DNA from: CAZKVJ01 sp964556225
Lineage (GTDB): Bacteria; Actinomycetota; Acidimicrobiia; Acidimicrobiales; Ilumatobacteraceae
Direction of reading: 5' to 3'
Length of the DNA stretch: 64,000 bases
NCBI GenBank assembly: GCA_964556225.1
Contig: CAZKVJ010000017.1
Location: 1 to 64,000, forward strand
The notes beneath the pieces were generated by a model. That model was not told the origin of the DNA, made no database searches, and saw nothing but the letters and a program-made list of their open reading frames with translations. Numbering within the stretch: position 1 is the stretch's first letter; every line of letters starts with the position of its first letter. This document shows positions 52,526 to 61,239 of the stretch, in pieces. Made by a program: the position numbers and the translations under genes.

Positions 52526-53386
52526 GTGCTCCCGTGGACGCAGCGACCGCAGGTGCTGTCTCTGCGGCACCGCAGCCGCGTCGCCGACCTCGCGGTCGAG
52601 GTGCTCGAGGCGATCCAGCGCCATCGCACCGGCCGGGCCGTGGCGCTGTTCGCCCACTACGGCTTCTTGTCGATCTTCCCGCTGCTCTTGGTGCTGACGA
52701 CGATCCTCGGCTTCGTGCTGGAGGGCAACGAGGATCTCCAGGACCGCATCGTCGACTCCGTGCTCGCCCAGATCCCGATCCTCGGCCAGCAACTCTCGGC
52801 CGACCCGGACTCCTTGCAGGGCAGCGGGATCGCCCTCGCCATCGGTGTGCTGATCGCCCTCTGGAGCGGGCTCCGGGCGTTCGTCATCATCCAGATCGCG
52901 ATGGACGACGCGTGGGACGTGCCCGTCGACGCCCGTTCGAACTTCGCCCTGCAGCGAGCCCGGGCGCTGGTGAGCGCGGTGGTCATCGTGGTCGGTTCCA
53001 TCGCCGGCGCCGTCGGCACGGGCCTGGCGGCCGTGATCGACAAGGAGCGCCTCGCCACGCTCGGGCTCGTCGCCGCCGCCGCCGTGGTGAACCTCGTGGT
53101 CCTCGCCGTGGGGTTCCGAGTGCTCACGACCCCGGCGCTCGGGTGGCGTCACCAGATCCTCCCAGGCGCCGCCGTCGCCGCCGTCGCGTTCACGGTGTTC
53201 CAGCTGATCGGCACGACGGTGGTGGCACGGGCGATCTCACGGGCCTCGGACGTGTACGGCACGTTCGCGACCGTCATCGGCCTGTTCCTCTGGCTGACGC
53301 TGCACGGTTGGGCAGCGTTCGGCGGCGCCGAGCTGAACGCCGCCCTCGACCGCACCCGGTCGCGTCGGGCGAGCGTCAGCTCGTGA
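52526..53386 (+). CDS. YihY/BrkB-family membrane protein
   Basis: The 286-residue protein has six hydrophobic segments and the YihY layout, with ALFAHYGFLSIFPLLLVL near residue 40 and YGTFATVIGLFLWLTLHGWAAFGGAELNAAL near the end (residues about 245-275). The family was once called ribonuclease BN but its role is unknown. TACGGT at 52513 ends 7 nt before the GTG. The 3' end overlaps the convergent gene by 11 bp. Confidence 0.88.
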   Translation: MLPWTQRPQVLSLRHRSRVADLAVEVLEAIQRHRTGRAVALFAHYGFLSIFPLLLVLTTILGFVLEGNEDLQDRIVDSVLAQIPILGQQLSADPDSLQGSGIALAIGVLIALWSGLRAFVIIQIAMDDAWDVPVDARSNFALQRARALVSAVVIVVGSIAGAVGTGLAAVIDKERLATLGLVAAAAVVNLVVLAVGFRVLTTPALGWRHQILPGAAVAAVAFTVFQLIGTTVVARAISRASDVYGTFATVIGLFLWLTLHGWAAFGGAELNAALDRTRSRRASVSS

Positions 53387-55562
53387 CCAGCACCTGGTCG
53401 ATGCCGTGCACGAAGCCGTTCGACGCCGCCAGGTCGGCGACGACCACCGCGGCACCGTTCACCCGGATCGTCCCGCCGTCGTTGGTGACGGTGAGCGTGC
53501 CCGCCTGCAGGGAGGGGATCTGCGACGGGAGCGAGCCCGACGAGTAGGCCCCGGCGCCGATGTGGGCCCGTACGAGGTCGCCGAGCGCCTCGGGGTCGGA
53601 TCGCAAGGCGTCGAGCGTGTCCGGCGGCAGCAGCGCGAACGCGTCGTTCGTCGGCGCGAACACGCTGAGCTGTCCCGGCGCCGCCAGCAGGTTGGAGAGC
53701 CCCGCCAGCTGGACGAGCTCGGCGAACGTGGAGAACTGGGCGTTGCTGGCAAGGACCGTGGTGATCGGGTCGCCGGGCACCGGCGCCGCCGTGGTGGTGG
53801 GGGCCGGGGGTGCGGTCGTGCCCGGCGCGGTCGGCGGAACGGTCGTCGACGGTACCGACTCCGAGCCCACCGCGAGGCCACGTTCGTACACGGCGACCAG
53901 GGTGGCCACGTCGATCACCCCCGTGGTGGGTGCACCGACCTCCGCCTGGAGTGCCTTCACGGCGTCGATGGTGGCCTGCGTGTAACGGCCGTCGATCGGA
54001 CCGCTGTAGAAGCCGAGCGTGGTCAGCGCCAGCTGCAGCTCGGTGGTGGCGGTGCGAAGCGCCGACGTCCGGGTCCCCATGGCCTCGGCGAGTGCCGCGT
54101 CGGTGGCCTCGTCGTAGATGCCCGTCGCCGGAAGCCCGAGCGAGGTCTGGAGGGCGGCCACTGCGGCCATCACCTCGTCGTCGTAGATGCCGTCGATCGG
54201 CCCGTCGTAGAAGCCGAGTGTGGTCAGGTCGGCCTGCAGCGCGGCGGTGAACACGGCCGACTCCAGCGCTGCCAGACCGGCGGCGTCGGCCAGGTCGACC
54301 TCGAGGTTCTCGACCGCCTCGAACTCACCGCCCTGCAGCTCGGCCAGCGTCCAGCGGGCGCTGGACACCCCGCCGGCGCCGTCGAAGGCGATGCGTCCGC
54401 TCGGCCCGTCGTAGTCGATGTCCTCCCCCGCTGCCAGCTTGCCGAGGCAGTCGGCGAAGGTGCTGCACGTCACCCCTCCCGCCGTCACCGCGGCCATCAG
54501 GGGAGCCCACTCGGCCGGGTCCGACGAGCCGGCGGCCTCCGCCGCAAGCGCGATCGAGATGGCGCAGTCGTACATCTGCGGGCCGTACAGGACCTGGGTG
54601 GCGCCGCTGTCCACCATCCGCTTCAGGAAGTCGAACCCACCCGTGTTCGCCACCACGCTGAGCCCGTCGAGCTCGGCCGGGTCGACCCCGATCTGCTCGA
54701 CCAGGCGCGGCGTGAAGGCGCCGTCGAGACCGACGATGGTGTCGGCACCGACCCCAGCGCGGATCAGGTCGCGGATCAGGATCGGTGCCTCCTCGAGCGA
54801 CACGGCGACGACCGCCTGGGCGCCGCTCGCCGCCACCTCGGCCGCCGGCTCGGAGAGGATCACCGACGTGGCCGGGTAGGTCGTGATGGCGGCGTCGATG
54901 CCCTGGGCCTCGAGCGCCGCGGTGAGCCCCTGCGCCACGGAGGTCCCGTAGGAGTCGTCACGAGCGACGACCTGGACGGCGTAGGGGGCGTCGACCCCGG
55001 CCTCGTCGCGCCGGGCGACGAGCACCTTGGCGACCTCGTTCACCGTGTACTGGTCCGGCAACGACGTCCGGAACAGGACGCCAGCGGGGTCCTGGGCTGC
55101 GAGCGTCGGCGAGGTGGCCGACGCGCTGCAGGCGACCAGCCCGTCCGATTCGAGCGTGGGCAGCAGAGCGACGGCGGCGTCCGACGACACCGGACCGAGC
55201 ACACCGTCGGCGCCGGCGGCGGCAGGTGGCAGCTCGCCCGGCGAGGACGCCTCGTCCTCACGGGCGGTCAGCACCTCGAACATCCCACCGAGCACGCCCC
55301 CGGCGGCGTTCACGTCGTCGACCGCCAGCGTCCACGCTGCCTGCTGCGCCTGGGCCAGCTCCTCGGTGAGACCTGGCGCAGGCACGACCCCCAGCAGGCT
55401 CAGCGACGTGGCCGGCGCGCCGTCGGTGCCGGGCACGGACGCCGCATCGGTGGCAGGCGCGGTGTCCTCCCCGCCCCCGCCGTCGTCGTTGGAACAGCCG
55501 GCGACACCCAGGGAGGCGGCGATGGCGAGCGCGAGCAGAGACCGGCGCGAGCGAAGCGTCAT
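53376..55562 (-). CDS. Lipoprotein: type 1 binding protein + two peptidoglycan-binding domains + fasciclin domain
   Basis: The 728-residue lipoprotein has signal and lipobox GVAGCS (Cys near 22). Residues about 45-395 are a LivJ/Leu-Ile-Val-binding-type domain. Two PG_binding_1 repeats follow (LTTLGFYDGPIDGIYDDEV near 430 and LTTLGFYSGPIDGRYTQAT near 505). A Thr/Pro linker leads to a C-terminal FAS1 domain (LSVFAPTNDAFALLP near 643 and FVHGIDQVLV at the end). The ABC-type binding part suggests solute capture, while the rest would fix the protein to the wall. A GAAAGGA site precedes ATG 55562. No permease is adjacent on this strand. Confidence 0.88.
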   Translation of the reverse strand: MTLRSRRSLLALAIAASLGVAGCSNDDGGGGEDTAPATDAASVPGTDGAPATSLSLLGVVPAPGLTEELAQAQQAAWTLAVDDVNAAGGVLGGMFEVLTAREDEASSPGELPPAAAGADGVLGPVSSDAAVALLPTLESDGLVACSASATSPTLAAQDPAGVLFRTSLPDQYTVNEVAKVLVARRDEAGVDAPYAVQVVARDDSYGTSVAQGLTAALEAQGIDAAITTYPATSVILSEPAAEVAASGAQAVVAVSLEEAPILIRDLIRAGVGADTIVGLDGAFTPRLVEQIGVDPAELDGLSVVANTGGFDFLKRMVDSGATQVLYGPQMYDCAISIALAAEAAGSSDPAEWAPLMAAVTAGGVTCSTFADCLGKLAAGEDIDYDGPSGRIAFDGAGGVSSARWTLAELQGGEFEAVENLEVDLADAAGLAALESAVFTAALQADLTTLGFYDGPIDGIYDDEVMAAVAALQTSLGLPATGIYDEATDAALAEAMGTRTSALRTATTELQLALTTLGFYSGPIDGRYTQATIDAVKALQAEVGAPTTGVIDVATLVAVYERGLAVGSESVPSTTVPPTAPGTTAPPAPTTTAAPVPGDPITTVLASNAQFSTFAELVQLAGLSNLLAAPGQLSVFAPTNDAFALLPPDTLDALRSDPEALGDLVRAHIGAGAYSSGSLPSQIPSLQAGTLTVTNDGGTIRVNGAAVVVADLAASNGFVHGIDQVLVTS

Positions 55563-55707
55563 GGGCGTCCTTTCGGCAGATCGGCCCCCCAACAGTAGGA
55601 AGTTCAGGGGAACGAGGCTGGGACCATCCGGGGACGTTCGCCCCTTCCACCGTGCCACGAGCGGTGCCAGGCTCGTCGCCGGAAGTCCGAGCAGGAGGTT
55701 TCGGGGG

Positions 55708-57012
55708 ATGGCACGCATGGTGAGCATGGACGAGGTGGTGGCTGCGATCCGGCCCGTCGACACCCTCGCCGTCGGCCTCGGACCCGCAGTGCCCGGCGGG
55801 ATCTTGCACGCGCTCGGCGAACGCGAGGACTGGGAGCGGCTCGAGCTGTTCGGCGCGCTCCTTCCGGACCTCTACCAGCTGAACATGCGCCCCGGCGTGG
55901 AGTACCGCAGCGGGTTCTTCGGTCCGGCCGAGCGGTTCCTGCGTGACTCGGGTGCCCGGATCGAGTTCGTGCCGGCCGACTTCCGCCGCTTCGAGCCGAT
56001 CGTGGCGCGCCTTCGGCCGCGGGTGATGGCGACCGTCGCGTCGCTCCCCGACGAGAACCGCAACGTCAGCCTGTCGCTCCACGCCGGGGCGACCGTCGAC
56101 GAGCTGCATCGCGCCGGGGCCGACCCGGACCGGCTGCTGATCGTCGAGGTGAGCGAGCACTACCCGCGCACGTACGGGCTGCCACCGGAGCACACGCACA
56201 GCCTGAGCCTCGACGAGATCGACCTCGTCGTGGAGACCGACCGCCAGCCGTTCGAGCTGGCCGACGCGGTGGCCACCGAGGTCGAAGAGGCCATCGCCCA
56301 GCACGCCTCCCGCTTCATCCACGACGGGTCCACGATCCAGACCGGCATCGGCGGCATCCCCAGCACCATCGCTCGCCTGCTGGCCGATTCGCCGGTCGGC
56401 GACCTCGGCGTGCACTCGGAGATGCTCACCACCGGGCTGATGCACCTGCACAAGGCCGGCAAGGTGAGCAACGCCAGGAAGGGCCCGGAGTTCCAGGGCA
56501 TCAGCGTGTGCACGTTCGCTGCCGGGACCACCGAGCTCTACGAGTGGCTGCACGAGAACCCGGAGGTCGCGTTCTTGCCGGTGAGCATCGTCAACTCGCC
56601 GGAGGTGATCGCCCGCAACAACGACATGGTCACGATCAACGGCGCCATGTCGGTCGACCTCTCCGGCCAGATCGTGGCCGACACCATCGTGGGACGGCAG
56701 TTCTCCGGCATCGGGGGCCACGAGGACTTCGTCGCCGGCGGCGACCTCCAGTCCGATGACCGCTCGCTCATCTGCCTGCCGGCCACCTCCGTCGTCAACG
56801 GCGAGCTGATCAGCCGCATCACCGGCCGGCTGCCCGAGGGCTCGGTGGTCACGACGCCACGCCACCTCGTCGACGTGGTCGTGACCGAGTACGGTGCCGC
56901 CGAGCTGCAGGGGCGCACGATCCGTGAGCGCGCGCTCGCGCTGGCCGAGATCGCCCATCCGCAGTTCCGCGACGAGCTGGCCGAGATGGCGGCCGACTGG
57001 CCGGCGGACTGA
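55708..57012 (+). CDS. Acetyl-CoA hydrolase/CoA-transferase family protein
   Basis: The 434-residue protein has the class I CoA-transferase fold of 4-hydroxybutyrate/butyryl-CoA:acetate CoA-transferases: TIQTGIGGIPSTIARLL near residue 210, ISVCTFAAGTTELYEWL near residue 266 and SGIGGHEDFVAGG near residue 332. It probably moves CoA between short acyl groups and acetate or propionate. An AGGAGG at 55693-55698 sets the ATG at 55708; the frame is open much further upstream, but only as the complement of the lipoprotein gene. Confidence 0.88.
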   Translation: MARMVSMDEVVAAIRPVDTLAVGLGPAVPGGILHALGEREDWERLELFGALLPDLYQLNMRPGVEYRSGFFGPAERFLRDSGARIEFVPADFRRFEPIVARLRPRVMATVASLPDENRNVSLSLHAGATVDELHRAGADPDRLLIVEVSEHYPRTYGLPPEHTHSLSLDEIDLVVETDRQPFELADAVATEVEEAIAQHASRFIHDGSTIQTGIGGIPSTIARLLADSPVGDLGVHSEMLTTGLMHLHKAGKVSNARKGPEFQGISVCTFAAGTTELYEWLHENPEVAFLPVSIVNSPEVIARNNDMVTINGAMSVDLSGQIVADTIVGRQFSGIGGHEDFVAGGDLQSDDRSLICLPATSVVNGELISRITGRLPEGSVVTTPRHLVDVVVTEYGAAELQGRTIRERALALAEIAHPQFRDELAEMAADWPAD

Positions 57013-57051
57013 GGCGGGTCCGGCGATGGAGCTCGGCATCGCGCGGGTGCC

Positions 57052-57912
57052 GTGATCGTCACCGTCGGCGACCTCGTCGAGGACGTGGTCGTGCGCCTCG
57101 ACGGGCCGATCAACGTCGCCAGTGACACGACGGCGACGATCACCCGTCGTCGGGGCGGGAGCGCCGCCAACGTGGCCGCCGCCGCAGCTCGACTGGGACG
57201 TCGCGCTCGCTTCGTGGGTCACGTCGGCGACGACGCCACCGGTCGTGGCCTGGTGGAGGCGCTCGAGGCCGACGGTGTCGAGACCGTGGTGCGCCGGGTC
57301 GGGCGGTCGGCCACGATCGTCGTCCTGGTCGACGCGCAGGGGGAGCGGAGCATGCTCTCGGACCGGGCCACCTGCACCGACCTGACCGACCCGGACCCGG
57401 CATGGCTCGACGGCGCAGCATGGCTGCACCTGCCGGTGTACTCGCTGGTGGCCGAGCCCGTCGGCTCGACGTGCGTCCAGCTCGTTCGCTGGGCCCACGA
57501 GCGCGGTGTGAAGCTGTCCGTCGATGCGTCGTCGAGCTCGGTGATGCGGGCGTACGGCGTCGAGCGGCTCGTCACGCTGCTGCGCTCGCTCGCCCCGACG
57601 GTGCTCCTCGCCAACGAGGACGAGGCGGCATGCTTCGGCGCAGCGCTCGATCCGGCGGTGCTGGGCTGCGGCTCGGTGGTGGTGAAGCAGGGTCCGGATC
57701 CCACCCTGGTCCTCGACGGGACCGCCACGGGCACCTCCATCCCCGTGGCACCGCTGAACGACGTGCGCGACACCACCGGCGCCGGCGATGCGTTCGCCGC
57801 CGGCTTCCTCGTCGCCCTGGCCGAGGCGGCCGACACCGAGACCGCGGTCCGAGCCGGTCATGCGAGCGCCGCCGACGCCATCCGCCGGGCTTCAGCGTCA
57901 CACGGTGCGTGA
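57052..57912 (+). CDS. PfkB-family carbohydrate/nucleoside kinase
   Basis: The 286-residue protein has the ribokinase fold with the N-terminal GGSAANVAAAAARLG signature near residue 35 and the C-terminal catalytic motif DTTGAGDAFAAGFLVAL near residue 241. A sugar is the likely acceptor, with ribokinase-like enzymes the nearest type. It follows the CoA-transferase by 39 bp and is probably co-transcribed. The GTG at 57052 is the only start that keeps the first strand. Confidence 0.88.
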   Translation: MIVTVGDLVEDVVVRLDGPINVASDTTATITRRRGGSAANVAAAAARLGRRARFVGHVGDDATGRGLVEALEADGVETVVRRVGRSATIVVLVDAQGERSMLSDRATCTDLTDPDPAWLDGAAWLHLPVYSLVAEPVGSTCVQLVRWAHERGVKLSVDASSSSVMRAYGVERLVTLLRSLAPTVLLANEDEAACFGAALDPAVLGCGSVVVKQGPDPTLVLDGTATGTSIPVAPLNDVRDTTGAGDAFAAGFLVALAEAADTETAVRAGHASAADAIRRASASHGA

Positions 57913-57920
57913 CCGCTCCG

Positions 57921-58445
57921 TCAGACGGCGGCCAGCAGGCGCTCCCGGACCGCTCGCTCGACGGCCCCACCTGCGCACCCGACCGCGTCCAGGAAGCGCA
58001 GCATCGCGTCGGCGACCACGGCCCGTTCGGTGAGGTCGACGAGCGACATCCGCTCGCAGCGGAGCCCGCCCTGCGTCACCACGAGCGACTCGGCGCCGGC
58101 ATCGTCGACGTGGAGCCAGACCCGTCGCACCTGCTCGGCGCAGACCACCCGGGTGACCAGGATCCCGCGCACCGCGAGCCAGCGGTCGTGGATGACGAGC
58201 TCTCGAGCGAACTCCGACGCCCAGACCACCGTCGCGAGGGCACCGATCGCCGCGGCGTAGCCGAGCGCCGGGCTGCGCCCCGTGAGCGCGCCGAGGAGCG
58301 CGGCCCCGACGAGACCCACGAGCACGACGGCGGTAGGTACGTGCCGGCGGCACACCAAGGTGCGGGCCGGGACGCTCACGCCATCGGTGAGGTCGACGCC
58401 GGCGTGGCCGCCGCCGCGAGCGCTGGTGGGCTCCCTGGCACACAT
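57921..58445 (-). CDS. Small membrane protein with PH-like C-terminal domain, unknown function
   Basis: The 174-residue protein has two close hydrophobic segments (about residues 35-75) followed by a soluble domain with a beta pattern (ELVIHDRWLAVRGILVTRVVCAEQV), as in bacterial PH-domain membrane proteins. Function is unknown. TAAAGT ends 8 nt before the ATG at 58445, another leaderless-type start. Confidence 0.65.
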   Translation of the reverse strand: MCAREPTSARGGGHAGVDLTDGVSVPARTLVCRRHVPTAVVLVGLVGAALLGALTGRSPALGYAAAIGALATVVWASEFARELVIHDRWLAVRGILVTRVVCAEQVRRVWLHVDDAGAESLVVTQGGLRCERMSLVDLTERAVVADAMLRFLDAVGCAGGAVERAVRERLLAAV

Positions 58446-58484
58446 TCCTGACCACTTTAGTCGGATTTACGCCGGGCTGCCAGC

Positions 58485-59240
58485 TCAGCGCGGGGTGAGC
58501 AGCGCCGCGCCCACGATCCCCGCCCGGTTGGCCAGCCGTGCGGCCACGACCGGCACCTGCTGGGTGAGGTACGGAAACCAGCGCTCGGCGCGATCGCTCA
58601 CGCCACCGCCGATGATGTACAGGTCCGGGGAGAGCAGGAACGTCAGCCGGTGGAGGTACTCGTCGACGCGGCCGGCCCAGTCCTGCCACGAGAGGCGCCT
58701 CGACTCCCGGACCGCTGCGCTGGCGCGCAGCTCGGCGTCCTTGCCCCGCACCTCGATGTGGCCGAGCTCGGTGTTGGGGACGAGCGTGCCGTCGACGAAC
58801 AGGGCTGTGCCGATCCCGGTGCCCAACGTCACCATCACCACGACCCCCTGCTGGCCGGCACCAGCGCCGAAGCGCATCTCGGCGATCCCGGCCGCGTCGG
58901 CGTCGTTCACCGCCGTCACCGGACACCCCGTGGCGTCGGTGAGCAGGCGGTCGATGTCGACGCCGATCCACGAGGGGTCGAGGTTGGCGGCGCTGCCCAC
59001 CACGCCGTGCTTGACGATCCCCGGGTAGGTGCAGCCGATCGGCCCCGACCAGGAGAACGCCTCGGCGAGCTCGCGCACCACCGGCGCCATCGCCTCGGGG
59101 GTGGCCGGCTGGGGGGTGGGGATCCGCCGCCGGTGCACCGTGGGCGAGCCCAGCTCCAAGTCGACCGGGGCGGCCTTCATCCCGGAGCCGCCGATGTCGA
59201 TCCCCAGCGCGTGGGCGACCACGCCCATCGGCTCGCTCAC
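58485..59240 (-). CDS. ppgK: Polyphosphate glucokinase (PpgK type, ROK family)
   Basis: The 251-residue protein begins ALGIDIGGSGMKAAPVDLELG and has PTPQPATPEAM, TYPGIVKHGVVGSAANL near residue 67 and LGTGIGTALFVDGTLVPNTELGHIEV. This is the actinobacterial polyphosphate/ATP glucokinase pattern, which phosphorylates glucose with polyphosphate or ATP. The GTG at 59240 overlaps the nitrobindin-like stop by 4 bp and is preferred to ATG 59228. Confidence 0.87.
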   Translation of the reverse strand: MSEPMGVVAHALGIDIGGSGMKAAPVDLELGSPTVHRRRIPTPQPATPEAMAPVVRELAEAFSWSGPIGCTYPGIVKHGVVGSAANLDPSWIGVDIDRLLTDATGCPVTAVNDADAAGIAEMRFGAGAGQQGVVVMVTLGTGIGTALFVDGTLVPNTELGHIEVRGKDAELRASAAVRESRRLSWQDWAGRVDEYLHRLTFLLSPDLYIIGGGVSDRAERWFPYLTQQVPVVAARLANRAGIVGAALLTPR

Positions 59241-59866
59241 GAGACGGCGAGCGGGTTGGGCGTCGGCGCCGCGATCCGCCGCAGGGTGTTGCGATCGGTG
59301 TGGTGGAACAGCTCGTCGCGGCCGAGCACCTCCATCACGGTGTCCTCGGCATAGGACCAGGTCCCGTCCGGGTGCACGGTCACCGTCATCCGGAAGTGGA
59401 CGGTCCGGAAGGCGTGGGCCAGGAACGGGTTGGAGCAGATGCCGTAGATCTCGGACCCGACGTCGGCGGTGACGGTGAACTCCGTGGCGTCGGGCTCGGC
59501 CGGGCCGGCCGCCAGCAGGACCTGGCCGCGCGGGATGGCCAGGCTCATCGTGACGGTGCGGGCATCCGGCTCCCACAGCCAGTACCCGACCTGGTCGTGG
59601 AACGTCTCGATCTCCCCTGGCTTCACCACCCGGAGGTGGTAGCGAAGGCCGTAGAAGAGCTGGGGGCCGTTCGTCTGCGGGTCGATCGGCTGGAGCTCGT
59701 ACCGCTCGACGTAGACGTCGTGCTCCGAGCCGTCCTCCGACGGGTGCACGTCGTCGCCCGGCTCGCCCGTCCAGATGCCCGCCATCGGCCGCAGCGGACC
59801 GAGGTGGGCGAGCGTGTCCGGGTCGGGCTCGGGCTCGGTGTAGATGTCGTCCGGGAAGCCAGCCAC
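59237..59866 (-). CDS. Nitrobindin-like heme-binding beta-barrel protein (DUF1794/FABP-like)
   Basis: The 209-residue protein has the THAP4/nitrobindin-type pattern: HLGPLRPMAGIWTGEPG near residue 20, FYGLRYHLRVVKPGEIETFHDQVGYW in the centre, and a distal FHFRMTVTV/EDTVMEV-like strand set. Relatives bind b-type heme and nitric oxide or lipid. The 20-residue N-terminal lead is acidic. It starts at GTG 59866 in a 49-bp divergent promoter region and leads ppgK. Confidence 0.83.
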   Translation of the reverse strand: MAGFPDDIYTEPEPDPDTLAHLGPLRPMAGIWTGEPGDDVHPSEDGSEHDVYVERYELQPIDPQTNGPQLFYGLRYHLRVVKPGEIETFHDQVGYWLWEPDARTVTMSLAIPRGQVLLAAGPAEPDATEFTVTADVGSEIYGICSNPFLAHAFRTVHFRMTVTVHPDGTWSYAEDTVMEVLGRDELFHHTDRNTLRRIAAPTPNPLAVS

Positions 59867-59902
59867 GTTGCGTTTCTAGCGCGCCGTCACGCGGGCCGTG
59901 AG

Positions 59903-59908
59903 TAGCGT
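59903..59908 (+). promoter_or_regulatory. TAGCGT -10 box deciding the start of the alpha/beta hydrolase
   Basis: TAGCGT ends 7 nt before ATG 59916. An in-frame GTG at 59898 lies upstream of the box and would not be in a transcript starting at 59916, so the ATG is preferred. Confidence 0.45.
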
Positions 59909-59915
59909 GGCAGCG

Positions 59916-60623
59916 ATGCCGACCGCCGGCCGTCCGACCCGGGCCCCGACGCAGTGGGAGGCGATGCGCGAGCTGCGCGTCCCCCTCGACGTCGCCCGGC
60001 TGTTCGTGAAGGCGCCGGTGCTGGCCCGTCAACCCCGTGGTTCGGGTCAGCCGGTGATGGTGCTCCCGGGGTTCGGTGCCGGCGACCCCTCCACGGCGCC
60101 GCTGCGCCACTACCTGCGCTGGTTGGGTTACGACGCCCAGGGCTGGGCGATGGGGACCAACCTCGGCCACGTGGCCACGATTCTGCCGCCGCTCATCCGA
60201 CGGGTCCGTGCGTTCGCCGACGCCCACGGCCGCCGGGTGCGCCTCGTGGGCTGGAGCCTCGGCGGCACCCTCGCCCGCCAGATCACGCGCGCTGCCCCAC
60301 CCCTCGTGGAACGGGTCGTGACGCTCGCCTCGCCGATCGTGGGTGGGCCGAAGTACACCACCGTCGGGCGGGTCTACGAGCGGCGCGGATTCGACCTCGA
60401 CGCCCTGGCCGAGCTGGCCGACCGGTTCGCCGACCTCCCGCGCGAGGTTCCGGTCACCGCGATCTACAGCCGCACGGACGGTGTGGTGTCGTGGAAGGCG
60501 TGCATCGATGCGGTGAACCCGTGGGTCGAGCACGTGGAGGTGCGCTCCACCCACATCGGCATGGGTGTGGACCCGGACGTGATGCGCATCGTCGCCCGGA
60601 GGCTCGCCCAACCCGACCGCTAA
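59916..60623 (+). CDS. Alpha/beta hydrolase (esterase/lipase-like)
   Basis: The 235-residue protein has an alpha/beta-hydrolase core with VMVLPGFGAGDPS (oxyanion-hole strand) near residue 48, the nucleophile elbow VGWSLGGTLAR near residue 112, an Asp candidate in YSRTDGVVSW and His in STHIGMG. It lacks a signal peptide and resembles PGAP1-like or lipase-type hydrolases. The substrate is unknown. Confidence 0.83.
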   Translation: MPTAGRPTRAPTQWEAMRELRVPLDVARLFVKAPVLARQPRGSGQPVMVLPGFGAGDPSTAPLRHYLRWLGYDAQGWAMGTNLGHVATILPPLIRRVRAFADAHGRRVRLVGWSLGGTLARQITRAAPPLVERVVTLASPIVGGPKYTTVGRVYERRGFDLDALAELADRFADLPREVPVTAIYSRTDGVVSWKACIDAVNPWVEHVEVRSTHIGMGVDPDVMRIVARRLAQPDR

Positions 60624-60633
60624 CGTCGCCGCC

Positions 60634-61239
60634 GTGCCGATCGTCGAGGTCTACGCCGACGTCGTCTGCCCGTTCGCCTACGTCGGGCTGACCCGGCTGC
60701 TGCAACGCCGTCACGAGCTCGGACGCGACGACGTCGTGCTGCGGATCCGCGCCTGGCCGCTGGAGGTCGTCAACGGCGCGCCCGTCGACCCGGACCTGAT
60801 CGCCGAGGAGATCGACGAGATCGCGCCACAGGTGGCTCCGGAGCTGTTCCGGGGGTTCGACCCGGCATCGTTCCCGACCAGCTCGATCCCGGCGCTCGCC
60901 CTGACCCACGCCGGCTACCAGCGCAGCGCCGCCACGGGAGAGCAGGTCGCGATGGAGCTGCGCCGCCTGCTGTTCGAGGAGCGCACCGACATCGCCGACC
61001 CCGACGTCCTGGCCGCCGTCGGCCGGCGGTACGCCGTGACGGACCCGGCCGACCCGGCGGCGGTGATGGCCGACCACGAGCGCGGCAAGGAGCTGGGCGT
61101 GATCGGATCGCCGCACTTCGTCGTCGGCGGGGCGTCGCTGTTCTGCCCGGTGCTCGACATCTCGCGCCACGACGGGCACCTCCGGGTCCGCATCGACCCC
61201 GACGGGTTCGACCGCCTGGCCGCGGCCTGCTTCAGCTGA
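60634..61239 (+). CDS. DsbA-family (FrnE/HCCA isomerase-like) oxidoreductase
   Basis: The 201-residue thioredoxin-fold protein has VYADVVCPFAYVG at its N terminus, so only one cysteine (CPFA) sits at the active-site position instead of CxxC. The cis-Pro loop is VIGSPHFVVGG near residue 160. FrnE-like and 2-hydroxychromene-2-carboxylate isomerase-like members share this fold, and the latter also lack the second Cys. TAACGT ends 7 nt before the GTG start. Confidence 0.83.
   Translation: MPIVEVYADVVCPFAYVGLTRLLQRRHELGRDDVVLRIRAWPLEVVNGAPVDPDLIAEEIDEIAPQVAPELFRGFDPASFPTSSIPALALTHAGYQRSAATGEQVAMELRRLLFEERTDIADPDVLAAVGRRYAVTDPADPAAVMADHERGKELGVIGSPHFVVGGASLFCPVLDISRHDGHLRVRIDPDGFDRLAAACFS

Noticed and set aside
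52526..53386. Ribonuclease BN name for the YihY-like gene
   Set aside because: The old name came from a mis-assignment; the protein is a polytopic membrane protein with no nuclease motif.
55258..57861. An 867-codon minus-strand frame across the CoA-transferase and kinase genes
   Set aside because: It spans two well-supported plus-strand genes and shows no motif.
59898..59915. GTG 59898 as start of the alpha/beta hydrolase
   Set aside because: It lies upstream of the TAGCGT box whose predicted transcript starts at 59916, and the extra six residues are not part of the fold.
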